Shown: piece by piece, positions 12,268 to 12,313 of the stretch | Numbering within the stretch: position 1 is the first letter of the stretch | Layout of the letters: each line of letters starts with the position of its first letter | Program-made: the position numbers and the translations under genes | NCBI GenBank assembly: GCA_934167305.1 | Contig: CAKPKQ010000025.1 | Location: 1-12,313 of the forward strand | Direction: 5' to 3' | Source: an uncultured Clostridia bacterium | Lineage (GTDB): Bacteria; Bacillota; Clostridia; TANB77; CAG-508 | Length of the DNA: 12,313 nt | Notes under the pieces: model-generated | Seen by the model: only the letters and a program-made list of their open reading frames with translations | Database searches by the model: none | Told to the model about the DNA's origin: nothing

Positions 12268-12313
12268 ATATTGGTAAAGTATAAATGAAACAAAGATAAA
12301 TAAGATAGTGGAC
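12237..12313. repeat. 77-bp perfect direct repeat, copy 2, running to the window end
   Basis: This stretch is identical to 10364-10440. The match may continue past the last base, so 77 bp is a minimum length. Confidence 0.97.

Noticed and set aside
10364..12313. Insertion sequence or integron cassette flanked by direct repeats
   Set aside because: No transposase or integrase, no terminal inverted repeats, and the repeat contains a gene terminator, so gene-cassette duplication fits better.

Overview
The window is AT-rich (roughly 30% GC) with strong AGGAGG-type ribosome binding sites, A-ending codons and many perfect intrinsic terminators. Together with a rubrerythrin, a pair of Spo0A-type boxes and a clostridial-style pilin-like surface protein, this points to an anaerobic member of the Bacillota, most likely class Clostridia and probably an uncultured gut-type lineage. 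No rRNA, tRNA, CRISPR array, transposase or phage structural gene is visible.

Layout. Bases 1-1707 hold the 3' part of a Zn/Cd/Pb-type P1B ATPase, cut by the window start. A self-contained mini-gene follows at 1708-1959: consensus promoter, 45-codon membrane peptide, and a 14-bp bidirectional terminator. On the minus strand, a fatty-acyl-CoA ligase (4360 to 2642) and a hemolysin III/PAQR membrane protein (2637 to 1963) form one operon behind a near-consensus promoter flanked by two inverted repeats. Plus-strand units then follow: an exported protein of unknown function (4557-5201), a ZIP-family metal transporter (5290-6087) with a paired 10-bp motif over its promoter region, a two-gene unit of a GT-C type membrane glycosyltransferase and a rubrerythrin (6177-8211), a tandem DUF898-like membrane protein with an Asn/Ser-rich linker (8302-9720), and a Nudix hydrolase (9743-10357).

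The most notable part is 10364-12313. A 434-residue protein (10852-12156) has a type IV pilin-like N-terminus and a C-terminal formylglycine-generating-enzyme/C-type-lectin-like fold. Its last ~57 codons switch abruptly from about 32% to about 50% GC, with codon patterns expected after adenine-directed mutagenesis of AAC/AAT codons. A 7-bp-stem hairpin lies 9 nt after the stop. This is the signature of the variable region of a diversity-generating retroelement (DGR) target gene. No reverse transcriptase or template repeat is in the window, so these should lie elsewhere in the genome. The gene is preceded by a promoter with tandem TGTCGAA-type boxes and a 17-codon mini-ORF. It is bracketed by a perfect 77-bp direct repeat (10364-10440 and 12237-12313) that carries the upstream gene's terminator and runs to the last base of the window. 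This suggests a duplicated or tandem target-gene cassette continuing beyond the window, or an assembly break at a repeat.

The other genes read as ordinary housekeeping units: metal homeostasis (efflux ATPase, ZIP uptake), lipid activation, oxidative-stress defence and envelope functions, each largely insulated by its own promoter and terminator.
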